Origin: Actinostola sp. cb2023
Lineage: Eukaryota; Cnidaria; Anthozoa; Actiniaria; Actinostolidae
NCBI GenBank assembly: GCA_033675265.1
Contig: JAUJYZ010001170.1
Coordinates: 186,001 to 250,000 of the forward strand
DNA: 64,000 bases
Reading direction: 5' to 3'
The notes beneath the pieces were generated by a model. It did no database searches. It was not told the DNA's origin and saw nothing but the letters and a program-made list of their open reading frames with translations. A program made the position numbers and the translations under genes. Of this stretch, positions 23,302 through 34,482 are shown in pieces. Numbering within the stretch: position 1 is the first letter of the stretch; the number at the start of each line of letters is the position of its first letter.

Positions 23302-23751
23302 TACTAAGGTACATGTAGCAAACACGATGCGACGTGAAAGAGTGATGTCGCAATGTTGTCATGGTAATAGGCCATTTCCGAGTTCCTTTTATCTCTGTTT
23401 CAAAACGAGTCTACGTGTGAAACCTTTCATATGAAAATGAGTTTTATTTACATGAAAAAGAAAAAATTATTTGCATATGAAAGGTTTCACACGTACACTT
23501 GTTTTGAAACAGAGATAAAAAAAAATTATTTGCTTTCAATGTTAAAACTCCTTGAATCTCAAGGTTTCACACGGGTAGACTTGTTTTGAGTAACAGAGAT
23601 GCAAAATGAAAAACTCGAGAAATGGCGTCTAATGAAAACCTATTGTGCATTGACAGAAATGATGTATTCATCATCTCACATCCTGTCTTCGCGTTGCTTT
23701 TGCTAAATGCACCTAATAATAACTACAGTGGGTGTCAGTCCGACTGTCTTA

Positions 23752-26700
23752 TTAAAAACTCATAGTCTGGGGTTCGTTGAGAGACAGTTGATCAGTTCCT
23801 GTAATGATATCATCTGCATCTTTAGACGGTTGCTTCAGTTCATTTGATAACTGATTGTCTTTTGCAAGCTGGTGGAAATGCTGCAATATCAACAATAATG
23901 TGCATTATGAGATGATTAAACAAAGACAAGTTTACCGACTAATAAAGATATATAGATGGAGAAAATGTCCCCCACCCCCTTTTTCTAGGTTGGAAATGTT
24001 TGAGGGAAGTGTGATGGGATGTGGGTGTTTTACTCAGGCAAACACAAGCTGATCTTACAACTGTTATAGTTGAAGTGTGACCCTGAAAATGACTACACTT
24101 TCAGACAAACTCCAGTCTAGACGACCATCAATCAAACTAGCTTTGCTATGATTGGTTAAAATGTAGACACACCCATGTTGTTTGATTGACGTCCAACTAC
24201 TTTCCGACAAGTGCTTTAACGGTCGCACTTCAACAATGTTTAAATAAATGCAGGGTTGTTGAACTAAGCTAAAAACATGTGTATTGGACTGGTTACTCCA
24301 AACACTACTGGCTATTCCAATCTCTACTATAGAACATAAATGCTGTGTTGATGGTAGTTAGAGCAACCTACTTTTGAGCTAGAGCCTGCTACTCTAAAAC
24401 CTAGCAACAACCTTGTATCATACAGTGAAAACAGTAGCGAGAGACCACCTGTACCCGATAGATCTGATGGGAGGATTATTTAAATGCTTTATTTATCATA
24501 CAGTGAAAACAGTGGCGAGAGACCACCACCTGTACCCGATAGATCTGATGGGAGGATTATTTAAATGCTTTATTTATCATACAGTGAAAACAGTAGCGAG
24601 AGACCACCTGTACCCGATAGATCTGATGGGAGGATTATTTAAATGCTTTATTTATCATACAGTGAAAACAGTGGCGAGGGAGACCACCAAGGATTGTTTA
24701 TGCTTTATTTTACCTGAGAGTTTTTGAACTCGGAGAATAGAGTGAAGAGCACATGCAATGAATGGATTCTGTTCTTATGTACAGGAATGTCAAGAATACC
24801 TGCAAGAGAATTATACTAAAGTTAGTCTATCAGAACACTTAGAAATGCAAGAACAGTGTAAGTGACTTGTGATCAAAATGTAGATTCTCCTTTGGAATGC
24901 AAAGAGTCTAGAGGAGAATTTAGACTTTGATCAAAGATGACTTACACTGTTCTTGCAAGGAGCCTTTTTATTATTGATCTCCATGAAATTCACAGTCTTG
25001 TCATGACATTAAACAATGGAGTCGTTTTAGTATGAGTGGGAAACCTACGGCACAGAGTTATGGTCATGGTACGGAATCGAAGACATCTATTCAACCCAAT
25101 CAGAACGCGCAAAATCATTGCTCAACCAATCAGACACACGGCACGAACAGTAACCACTTCCCACTCATACCAAAACAACTCTCTAATAGTAATGAGTGAA
25201 AGTGAAAGCAGTGAGCAGGACATTACAACCAAAGCTGTATCACTTGAATTGCAATACTAGAAATGCTACATGAAAAGTGTGATCCTAAACCTTGCCAGGT
25301 ATAGAAATGTCATCACTACTCACCACAAATAAGATCAACATACTGAGCAAGATCTACATCCAGCTCTGCTGTGGGTAGTCCAACAGTATTATAAACTACT
25401 ATTATTGTCATCACTACTCACCACAAATAAGATCAACATACTGAGCAAGATCTACATCCAGCTCTGCTGTGGGTAGTCCAACAGTATTATAAACTACTAT
25501 TATTGTCATCACTACTCACCACAAATAAGATCAACATACTGAGCAAGATCTACATCCAGATCTACATCCAGCTCTGCTGTGGGTAGTCCAACAGTATTAT
25601 AAACTACTATTATTGTCATCACTACTCACCACAAATAAGATCTACATACTGAGCAAGATCTACATCCAGCTCTGCTGTGGGTAGTCCAACAGTATTATAA
25701 ACTACTATTATTGTCATCACTACTCACCACAAATAAGATCAACATACTGAGCAAGATCTACATCCAGCTCTGCTGTGGGTAGTCCAACAGTATTATAAAC
25801 TACTATTATTGTCATCACTACTCACCACAAATAAGATCAACATACTGAGCAAGATCTACATCCAGCTCTGCTGTGGGTAGTCCAACAGTATTATAAACTA
25901 CTATTATTGTCATCACTACTCACCACAAATAAGATCAACATACTGAGCAAGATCTACATCCAGCTCTGCTGTGGGTAGTCCAACAGTATTCAAGAGATCT
26001 TCAAACTCTGATGGCCATTCTTGCATCAGTTCTTCAATATCAGGCATATTTCTAGGTACAATAGATGATATGAGTGTAATAATAATAATATAATAATAAT
26101 AATAAGTCCGTTCTTATATAGTGCATTTCACATTGTCTCAATGCGCTTTACAGCCGATGAAGGACTTTTCCAGGCTGCATATGAAGGCGCCTACGGCAGC
26201 CGAGCAGCTTACGGGGAGTGCTTGATCCATTTGATCATCCTTGCTTCCTTCATTGATGCAACATTAACAATCTAATTGCACATACCTCTGATAATGAACA
26301 GTAGGTGCGGGTTTTTGCAAGTGTAGTTCTCTAAAATGAGAAACAGTATAAAGATTGAAAGAATAACACATTTTATTGCTTATTTCTGGCTTGCAATCAA
26401 TCCCTGATAAAGACACAGATGGAACAAGAGGAGCTAATGAGGAAATGCTTAATTTGTTATCAGGCACCAACATGGCTGCCATGACGTCACGTGCAACTTA
26501 TCAACTATCATAAAAGTGCATGTTCCTTGTCGGTTAATGAAAGATTGAGCCATGTACCTTATACTGTCAATCCAGGTGTCTATAGCCTTGGGATTCTTCT
26601 CAACATCATCAATACTTCTGACAGTCTAGTGGCACAAAACCATTGTGAGATTAAACCTTTCAGTATAGTTTAACAAATAAAAATAAAAAAAAAAAAAAAA

Positions 26701-29700
26701 AAAAAATAGTGAACAGTCATCTATTATATTGTAACAGTGAACAACTTACCATGGCTTTCAAGTTTGTTTGTTTTGATATTGTTCTCAACTGAAGATCAAG
26801 AACTAAAACAAACAACAAGATACCGTAATCAATAAAAATATTCATTATTAGACAGTATAAGTATTAATAACCATACATGTCATTTTGATGTCAAGATATT
26901 AAATAAATATTAGTAATAGATCATAATAATTCCTGTGCGAGCATTATTGCACACCTGTAGGGTCAGACTGTTTGGCAGTGGGTTCATCCAACACAAGAAG
27001 ACCAAGAGTTTCAGGTTTACCATCAGGACGAGTTACCTACAAATAAACAATAACAAGTTTAGGTCTCGTGCACGTGTGAACAGAAGGGGTGGAGAATGGT
27101 GCCAAGAAATGTTAAGCATTTCACAATTTTTTTGAAATCTCAAATTTAGGTTAAAAGTGATTTATACTGTGATCCAAATCCAAATCCTCCTTTGGAATTC
27201 AAAGAGCCTGGGGGAGAATTCAGATTTTGATCAGAGGTCATCTATGTCATTCAGGGGCGTAGCCAGGATTTTCCATTGGGGGTGTCACACTCCATATCAT
27301 TCACCACCAAATCCCCCCTCCCCTCCTCAAACATATGAATTTAAAGAGTAGACCCAGAGGAAGTGGGGGTCACAGGCACCCTGGGACCTCCCCCTGCCTA
27401 CGCCCCTGTCATTCCTTATATTGGATATCTGACATCATACCTTGAGAAATGCGTCAATGTCACCCACGGCTGGAATGAAGTCTGGTATGAATGGCTTGAG
27501 CTTGTGCTCTAGATCAATAGTCTGAGGGGTGTAACGGGTAATGTACTCAAATAGTTCTTTGATTTCCTGGCTCACTGGGAGATGGTCATAATCTGATGGG
27601 TCATAAGCCCTGCAAGATGAATAACCAATGACAAAAGCCTTGGTCAGTCACATGGTCATATACACCTATTCCAAATATCGTTGTCCGGCCCGAAAGCAAC
27701 AAGCAAGAAGCTGACGACCGCAAAGGACTTTGGGAATCTCCTAATTAATTTTATTTATCCGTGGTACTTGAGAAGTTATCCCTACGAGCGTTGAATAGCA
27801 ATCATTTGGAACTATTCGGTCATTTAAAAATGCATGTCGTCAAAATGTCTACGGATGAATAAATGAATAAGGAGAAAGTCCCAATGCCCTTTGCGGTCGT
27901 CAGCTTCTTGCTTGCTGCTTTCAGCGGGGACAACGATTTTTGGAATAGGTGTATATGAATGGTGTAGTGAAGTCTCAGTGTCCAATTGTGTCCACAACAG
28001 AGTACACTCTTACTTACCCTTCGACAGCTGGACCATGATTGTCATCATCATCATCATCATCATCTGAACTGTCACTCTGATCATCCCCTTCATCATCGTC
28101 GTCATCATCATCATCACCTAATCCTTGCCCTGCAATAGCCTTGGGTCTTCTCTGATTCATCTGTGGCTGATCACCACCCCCACCAACTGGACCATAGCCA
28201 ACAGGACTCTTTAAGGTGAAGTATAAAATAAGTTTTGACAATAAGAGAAACTGTACATACACGTATGTAATAACAAAGTATAATGAAGAATATTGCGCTA
28301 CCTTTTTCTCTACTAGGTTATCATGCTCAAACTCGTCACCACTTTGGTCTGTCATAGACATTGATAGTCGGCCTGTTACGGGAATGAATATGAGTATGCA
28401 GATTACGACTGGTCTGTCATAGACATTGATAATCGGCCCTGTTACGGGAATGAATATGAGTATGCAGATTACGACTGGTCTGTCATAGACATTGATAATC
28501 GGCCTGTTACGGGAATGAATATGAGTATGCAGATTACGACTGGTCTGTCATAGACATTGATAATCGGCCTGTTACGGGAATGAATATGAGTATGCAGATT
28601 ACGACTGGTCTGTCATAGACATTGATAATCGGCCTGTTAAGGGAATGAATATGAGTATGCAGATTACGACTGGTCTGTCATAGACATTGATAATCAGCCT
28701 GTTAAGGGAATGAATATGAGTATGCAGATTACGACTGGTCTGTCATAGACATTGATAATCGGCCTGTTACGGGAATGAATATGAGTATGCAGATTACGAC
28801 TGGTCTGTCATAGACATTGATAATCAGCCTGTTAAGGGAATGAATATGAGTATGCAGATTACGACTGGTCTGTCATAGACATTGATAATCGGCCTGTTAC
28901 GGGAATGAATATGAGTATGCAGATTACGACTGGTCTGTCATAGACATTGATAATCGGCCTGTTACGGGAATGAATATGAGTATGCAGATTACGACTGGTC
29001 TGTCATAGACATTGATAATCGGCCTGTTACGGGAATGAATATGAGTATGCAGATTACGACTGGTCTGTCATAGACATTGATAATCGGCCTGTTACGGGAA
29101 TGAATATGAGTATGCAGATTACGACTGGTCTGTCATAGACATTGATAATCGGCCTGTTAAGGGAATGAATATGAGTATGCAGATTACGACTGGTCTGTCA
29201 TAGACATTGATAATCAGCCTGTTAAGGGAATGAATATGAGTATGCAGATTACGACTGGTCTGTCATAGACATTGATAATCGGCCTGTTACGGGAATGAAT
29301 ATGAGTATGCAGATTACGACTGGTCTGTCATAGACATTGATAATCGGCCTGTTACGGGAATGAATATGAGTATGCAGATTACGACTGGTCTGTCATAGAC
29401 ATTGATAATCGGCCTGTTACGGGAATGAATATGAGTATGCAGATTACGACTGGTCTGTCATAGACATTGATAATCGGCCTGTTACGGGAATAAATATGAG
29501 TATGCAGATTACAATGGCGCATTACAACTCAAGTCAAGTGAGGCCAAGATGACAAAATGACATTTTTTAACCATGTAATATTGATGACTCGAGTAGTGTA
29601 GCTCATGGGGGGGGGGGTGGCGGTGACATGTCAGATTTTTCAACAGCCGGCCCAAATCTTGGAACAGACATGTGATGTCTACAGTTTTGCAGATGTTGGC

Positions 29701-30342
29701 CCATCAAGACACAGGCAGCTACTTTCGTCTTGACAGACGGTGGATTGTACTGAGATCTCTGGGATTTAGGGGTTAATTTAGAGGGCTCATGTTTGTATTG
29801 ATGTCCAGCATTTTCATAGCAGCCATCTCGTGGGGCCAGAAGCAATGGAATATTTTTTAATGTTAAAATATATCATTCCCCGAAGAGAATAGTTCTATTG
29901 CTTTGCCCCACAACATGTCTACCCTCTACAACATTCCTACCAGGAGCATTAGCCCGGCTTCCACCAGGTCTTGGACTTGGAGTGAAAGTACTGGCTACTT
30001 CTTCGTCGTCGTTTACTTCAACAGTTTCGTCATAATGCTGATTGACTACGAGCTTGGCCTGGCAAGAAACGAGTTCTTCGCGTAAGTGACATGATCTATG
30101 GTTTTCTCAGGCAAAGAAGGGTCTTAGATACGGATATTGTAGCGAAACATTTGGTATCCAAGGACATTTTGACACAGGACATACTAGTTTTTGACGTGTT
30201 TTTGACATGCACGACTCTTAAAATTTGGACAAAATGTTAAATGATAAAGAGTTGAATTTCGTCTTATGGATATTTGATTCAGTTAACGACGAAATAAGAA
30301 GTATTTTGTGGAATGAAGTACCTTATCGTCGTAGTCAGCCAT
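23752..30342 (-). CDS. IFT46: Intraflagellar transport protein 46
   Basis: Twelve exons: 30322-30342, 29941-30058, 28302-28372, 28018-28208, 27441-27609, 26955-27036, 26750-26802, 26558-26625, 26286-26330, 25924-26051, 24714-24799, 23752-23880; 1161 nt, 386 residues. All junctions in phase. The N terminus starts MADYDDK; a poly-aspartate stretch (28018-28208) precedes the conserved core: AYDPSDYDHLPVSQEIKEL, HKLKPFIPDFIPAVGDIDAF, GLLVLDEPTAKQSDPT, EKNPKAIDTWIDSI, MPDIEELMQEWPSEFEDLL, GLPTAELDVDLAQYVDLIC, FTLFSEFKNSQ. These match human IFT46 strongly. The protein is an IFT-B subunit that binds IFT52 and, in Chlamydomonas, serves outer-dynein-arm import. It is longer than human (304) through its N-terminal exons. 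Two internal arrays duplicate splice sites of exons 3 and 10. Confidence 0.96.
24419..24700. repeat. 78-81 bp tandem repeat next to the IFT46 exon 11 donor
   Basis: Three and a part units. A degenerate final unit runs up to about the donor of exon 11 (24713-24712). It lies within intron 11. Confidence 0.85.
25309..25990 (-). repeat. 98-bp minisatellite made of the IFT46 exon 10 3' end and its donor
   Basis: About seven units of 98 bp, one with an internal 12-bp duplication. Each contains about 66 nt of exon 10 coding sequence (TVGLPTAELDVDLAQYVDLIC), the donor GTGAGTAG and about 30 nt of intron 10. The first unit in transcription order is the real exon end (donor at 25923-25922); the rest lie downstream in the intron. 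Confidence 0.93.
27655..27958. mobile_element. Foldback MITE of about 300 bp
   Basis: Inverted ends ATACACCTATTCCAAATATCG and its near reverse complement, then AGCAAGAAGCTGACGACCGC as sub-terminal inverted repeat. It lies in IFT46 intron 4 and has no coding capacity. Confidence 0.8.
28340..29513 (-). repeat. 65-bp minisatellite made of the IFT46 exon 3 acceptor and exon start
   Basis: About 18 near-identical 65-bp units. On the gene's sense strand each unit holds the end of intron 2 (CATTCCCGTAACAG), the AG acceptor, and about 30 nt of exon 3 (reading RLSMSMTDQ). Only the last unit in transcription order, at 28302-28372, continues into the full exon. In the other units the frame runs into TAA just after the shared part. 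Variation is slight (AACAG versus TAACAG context, CGG versus CAG), so amplification looks recent or homogenised. Confidence 0.93.
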
Positions 30343-30512
30343 CAATAACAAGACGGGTTAGCCTGCAAAGGACTGTGGGAAACCAACTTTTGCAATAAAA
30401 CCGCTGTGCTGATGAACGCGGTCGATGAATGTCACTAAGAAGTCACGTGACCCCATCAGGAGCGTAAGGATTTTCCATTGGGGGGCTCCATTGGGGGGAC
30501 AGGGGCACGTAA

Positions 30513-30590
<78 letters not shown>
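30513..30590 (+). repeat. Poly(G) tract, 78 nt
   Basis: An uninterrupted run of 78 G next to the IFT46 promoter side, at the end of a 'CGTAGCCAGG'-type repeat. Shorter pure tracts lie at 11493-11523 (C), 48878-48899 (C) and 58123-58147 (G). Confidence 0.95.
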
Positions 30591-30591
<1 letters not shown>

Positions 30592-31676
30592 GGATGGTAA
30601 CAGCTGGAATTGATCCATGCATAAGTTAGAAAACCTTGCCTTGAGAAACAAGTGGTCGCGTAGCAACGTATGAAGGTGATGGCCACCAGTCTGGACCGGG
30701 CTACCTGTGTCCCACCTGTCGGTTGAAAGATAACTGAACAAAGCGATTTATTGTTCAATAAACCATTTCTTGTCGAAACCGCTGGCTCAAATTTGATGTA
30801 AGTATTGGACAGCAATTATTTTAATACCATTGCGAGAAATAGTAAGAGTAAACGCTTTGGTCTAGCGAGTAGCGACGAGGCGTAAGCGCAAGAATTGATG
30901 TGGGTTTTTTTTTCATGCTTTGGTTTGCGCGCCGCGCCGTCTGGAGAAAACCGGACCCTGAGACGTGAAATATTTTCTATTTTCAGATAAAAAATATATT
31001 TTATACACTCTCTCCATTTAAAAAAGAGACACTTACAGAGCGAGTTCAAAAATAGTAGAAAAACAGGGAGTCCGCGTACATATACCGGCGTACTAACAAA
31101 CTACAATTACTTGCAAAATGCTTGACACCCCTACACAATATATACTGGAATACCACAAATATAGTTTTTACGATCTGATTAATATCGTTTTGAATGAAAT
31201 AATCCCCTCTCCCCTGATCCAATGTTGTCGAGAGATGTACGCAGTTGTATTTAGCAATCATCAAACAACATTGCAAAAGGGTGACGGGGGAGGGGAGTGA
31301 CGAGAGAGGGGTGGCCATATTATCGGTCAAAATGGCCCAGGGATGTCAAGCATTTTTGCAGGTGATTGTAGATACAGGGCCGTGAAAGAAACTCCAATTC
31401 ATATTTCTCCAAAAGCCGCTTAGATCACGTGACCACCTCATATCATAGTTACGGTTTGGTAACTTTCTAAGGAGCCAGTATTTGCTCACAACATGAAAAT
31501 GGGGGTACTCTAGTAAATTTTAGTCACTGACCCATTCATAGTCCAGAACTGGACCCACTTTTATTTATCGCTCTGTCTGGAGAAACGCGCGTAGAAAACT
31601 GAGAAATCTGGGTATAATTTTCTTAGACGCACGCCATTTTTACTATCAAATATAATCGTGAAAAGTGGGTCCAGCT

Positions 31677-31791
31677 CTGGGCCCAGTTGTTCGAAAAGCG
31701 ATTAGCGCTAATCCAGGATTAAATCTTAAGAAAACTATTGATGCTAATCCAGGGTTAGCACTAATCGCCTTTCGAACAACCGGCCCCTGAA
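31677..31791. mobile_element. Foldback MITE, 'GTTGTTCGAAA' ends
   Basis: About 115 bp, ends CCCAGTTGTTCGAAAAGCGA and the reverse complement. Upstream of the secreted peptide gene. Confidence 0.75.
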
Positions 31792-31906
31792 CTATAGAGG
31801 TCTAGAACTACAACTCAGCGCGCGCAATGCGTTAATACGTCGCTCGTCAATTGTTCATGTCATGAAGACTGTCATCGATGAACTTCGTTCTTTCCATATC
31901 AGGAAT

Positions 31907-32983
31907 ATGAGAAGCAACGTAATTGTGGCACTTTTGATGGCCAGCCTGATGATTAGTTGCTGTCAATCACGTGCCTTACCAACGTCGGACACTAAAGGTA
32001 TTTATAACGGCCAAAGAAACTGCGTAAATTAAGGATTGCCGTATGAAAATTGTTTTTCGTCCTGTAATATTTATATTTAAACGCGACAATAAACTAGCTT
32101 GATCTACAATATTTCAGTACCAAAGAACCCTTGGTGGGGATGCTCGTCGGAAATTTTGAAAATGACCCCCAAAAGGGTCTTGTCCAGGTGGGCGTGGCAA
32201 TAAATAGTACGTTTTTACCCCTAAACGGGTTTTTACCCCTAAACGGGTACCAACTCTAATTGTGACAAAAGCTACTATACAACTGTCATTCCGGCTGTCA
32301 TTAATTATCTTATCTCGGGTATCTTATTTACTGACAAACACCCTAAAATGTACCGGCTTAGTGTCTTGTGGTCCTTTTAGACAAGGTACCAAATCGCGAA
32401 TCTGGACCCCTAAAAGGTATGACGAGCATCCCCACCACTTTATATATGGGAGCCCCCCCCCCCGGGATTTCAGCGTGTCCATCTCTACAATGTTACAGAA
32501 GTAGGATCGCATTGTCAATAACCTTGGCCACAAAAACTTGACCCATTGGAGTGTAACTTCAATATCGGCTATTGCAGGAGTGGAAACACGCCATGCAATC
32601 AGATACTGCCACAAATAATGCTCTCGCAATGTTACACCTAGTCCGTAACTGCATGGCCCCACCTTTCTCAATAACTGATATAAATACTGGGCGCGAAAGA
32701 AATATAAAGACTACGAGAAGCGCGCGCGCAATCTATAAGGAAATTGAGAAATGTCGGCTCTAGTCTCTCTTCTCTAGCCCAGCTCTTCTCTTCTGCTCTA
32801 TGCCGCGCTCGTAGATAAAATTGGGTCCAGTTCTGGACTATGTTATTTTAAAAGTGTTGCTATTTTTGTTCAGAGCCATTACTACCATGTCATTACAACG
32901 GTAAAGAGTACAAACCTGGAGAATCGTTCGATCATGGGCTCTGCTTCTGCTCCAAATACGGCGGAGCTGTAATGTGTGCTTAG
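31907..32983 (+). CDS. Small secreted peptide, VWC-like half domain
   Basis: Two exons, 31907-31997 and 32874-32983 (GT-AG, phase 1), encode 66 residues. Residues 1 to about 20 form a clear signal peptide (MRSNVIVALLMASLMISCC). After a short spacer the second exon encodes PCHYNGKEYKPGESFDHGL then CFCSKYGGAVMCA and stops. The spacing C-x-Y-x-G-x-x-Y-x-x-G ... C-x-C ... C is that of the first half of a von Willebrand factor type C domain. An in-frame ATG 45 nt upstream (31862) would bury the signal peptide, so I chose 31907. Likely secreted or extracellular; target and function unknown. An AATAAA follows at 33058. A neuropeptide or protease-inhibitor role cannot be excluded. Confidence 0.65.
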
Positions 32984-33057
32984 TTGGTGGTACTGTAACC
33001 CTTACCCATGGTGTACCCCTTGGCTTGGAGTAACGAGAAGCTTTATGATCTTTTGTC

Positions 33058-33063
33058 AATAAA
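33058..33063 (+). terminator. AATAAA polyadenylation signal of the secreted peptide gene
   Basis: AATAAA lies 75 nt after the TAG stop, a normal distance for a short 3' UTR. Confidence 0.6.
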
Positions 33064-34482
33064 ATCTACATTTACAGACCAATCAAATCACATTTCTAGC
33101 AGCTTTGTCTATTTTATTTCACTTACTATAATCAATTCATTTACATAACGCTTTAACACACCAAGCTTCGTCCATGACTGAGAACCGCTGCAACTTTACA
33201 CCACACCACTCTATTGCACACTTAACCTCTTGCGCATGCCCAATAAAAACTGAACGCGCAGAGCACACTACTCGTCTCAAAGTCACGTGATTCATCTCCA
33301 GTCTTTTTAGCCGACTTGCAGCGTTAAAACTGGGGACGAATTTCAGCCATTCTTAATGTAGACCTTGTTTTTAGCACCTTTGCCTCACAGAGGAACGTCT
33401 GCCCGACACCGACGGGTCAGTGAGTGCTACGTAACAAGGTCAACAGTTTGGTGGCTTGAAATCACGATCGCTAAGAGACGGTTATAAACCTTCTAGAATA
33501 CCACTAGACAAATGGTACCCTGCCCTACTCCCCCTCACTCTGTTTTTCGAGCTTATTACTGAAGGCTATCGACCTCGGGGAGGAGGAGGAGGGGGTATCG
33601 ACCCCATCAAAACTTATGAAGCTATAGAAAGTCTAACGATCAATGCTTTGATGTGTTTATATTTACAGTGCATGGCGCATTTATACCCAAAACAACGAAA
33701 CTAAGAAATACAATATTCGAAGTGCCCAACAAGTACGAGTGGTACGTAGCCGCATCGCGCCACCGGGGCACGAGCGCACGCCACCCTGACACACAGGAAA
33801 CACGTAGCAACAAACAGAATTGAATATCAAACAATCACTCTCAACGTAGACGGTTTACGCTCGCAAGAATACCTTGCTTTAAAATGGCGGCAATTAACAA
33901 TTCAGTACAAAATGTCAGAATAGACACTCACTGAAATGGTGACACTTAAATGGTTTTCTTTCTGAACCAATCAAAAAGCGTGCAGATGCATCTCATCCAA
34001 TCAGATTCTTTGAATACTACGGCTACAAAATCTCGAAATCAAAAAAGCATTTTGTCTGAAAGACATTTCGGATTTTCTTATCATAAAGAGAAGTGCGCAA
34101 TGCATCACGGTCAGAACAGCGATAGGTGCGTAGTGCATCACGGTAAGAGTGGTTATTTGTATCCAAGTAGTACACACAATACATCGATCATTATCAAATT
34201 ATTTCAACTCTTTTAGTCGTCAAATCAATCTAGTGCGTAAATAAATCTGGTGCCAAATCGCTTCCAATTGTTTCTATAATATACACCGAATTACTCTGCC
34301 CCGGGATTGACTATAGACTAGTCGTCAATGTAGAATTATTTATCATTATATGATCAAAAACAAGCGAATTTATGCTATATTTGTCCTCTCGTCTTTAGAG
34401 AACGATAACTTATCCAATTTTAACAAGACAGGACACAACGACGTGTCTGTCAATCATGTTAGCTACCATGGCAACAAGCCCG
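33064..34482. other. Intergenic region with foldback fragments
   Basis: No gene recognised. Contains half of a 'GTATGAGTGGGAA'-family foldback at about 33926-34012 and, just beyond the WDR44 stop, a near-consensus X-box (GCTACCATGGCAAC, about 34462-34475) of unknown meaning. Confidence 0.5.

Larger units (their letters stand above)
30343..31906. other. Region between IFT46 and the secreted peptide gene
   Basis: No gene seen. It holds the IFT46 promoter side, a 'CGTAGCCAGG'-type repeat with a 78-nt poly(G) tract (30513-30590), and a foldback element at about 31677-31791. A half-matching X-box-like site (GTCGCGTAGCAAC, near 30656) lies about 315 bp before the IFT46 start; significance is uncertain. 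Confidence 0.6.

Noticed and set aside
31907..32983. Venom toxin gene
   Set aside because: Secreted and cysteine-containing, but the cysteine spacing is VWC-like and nothing ties it to a toxin family.
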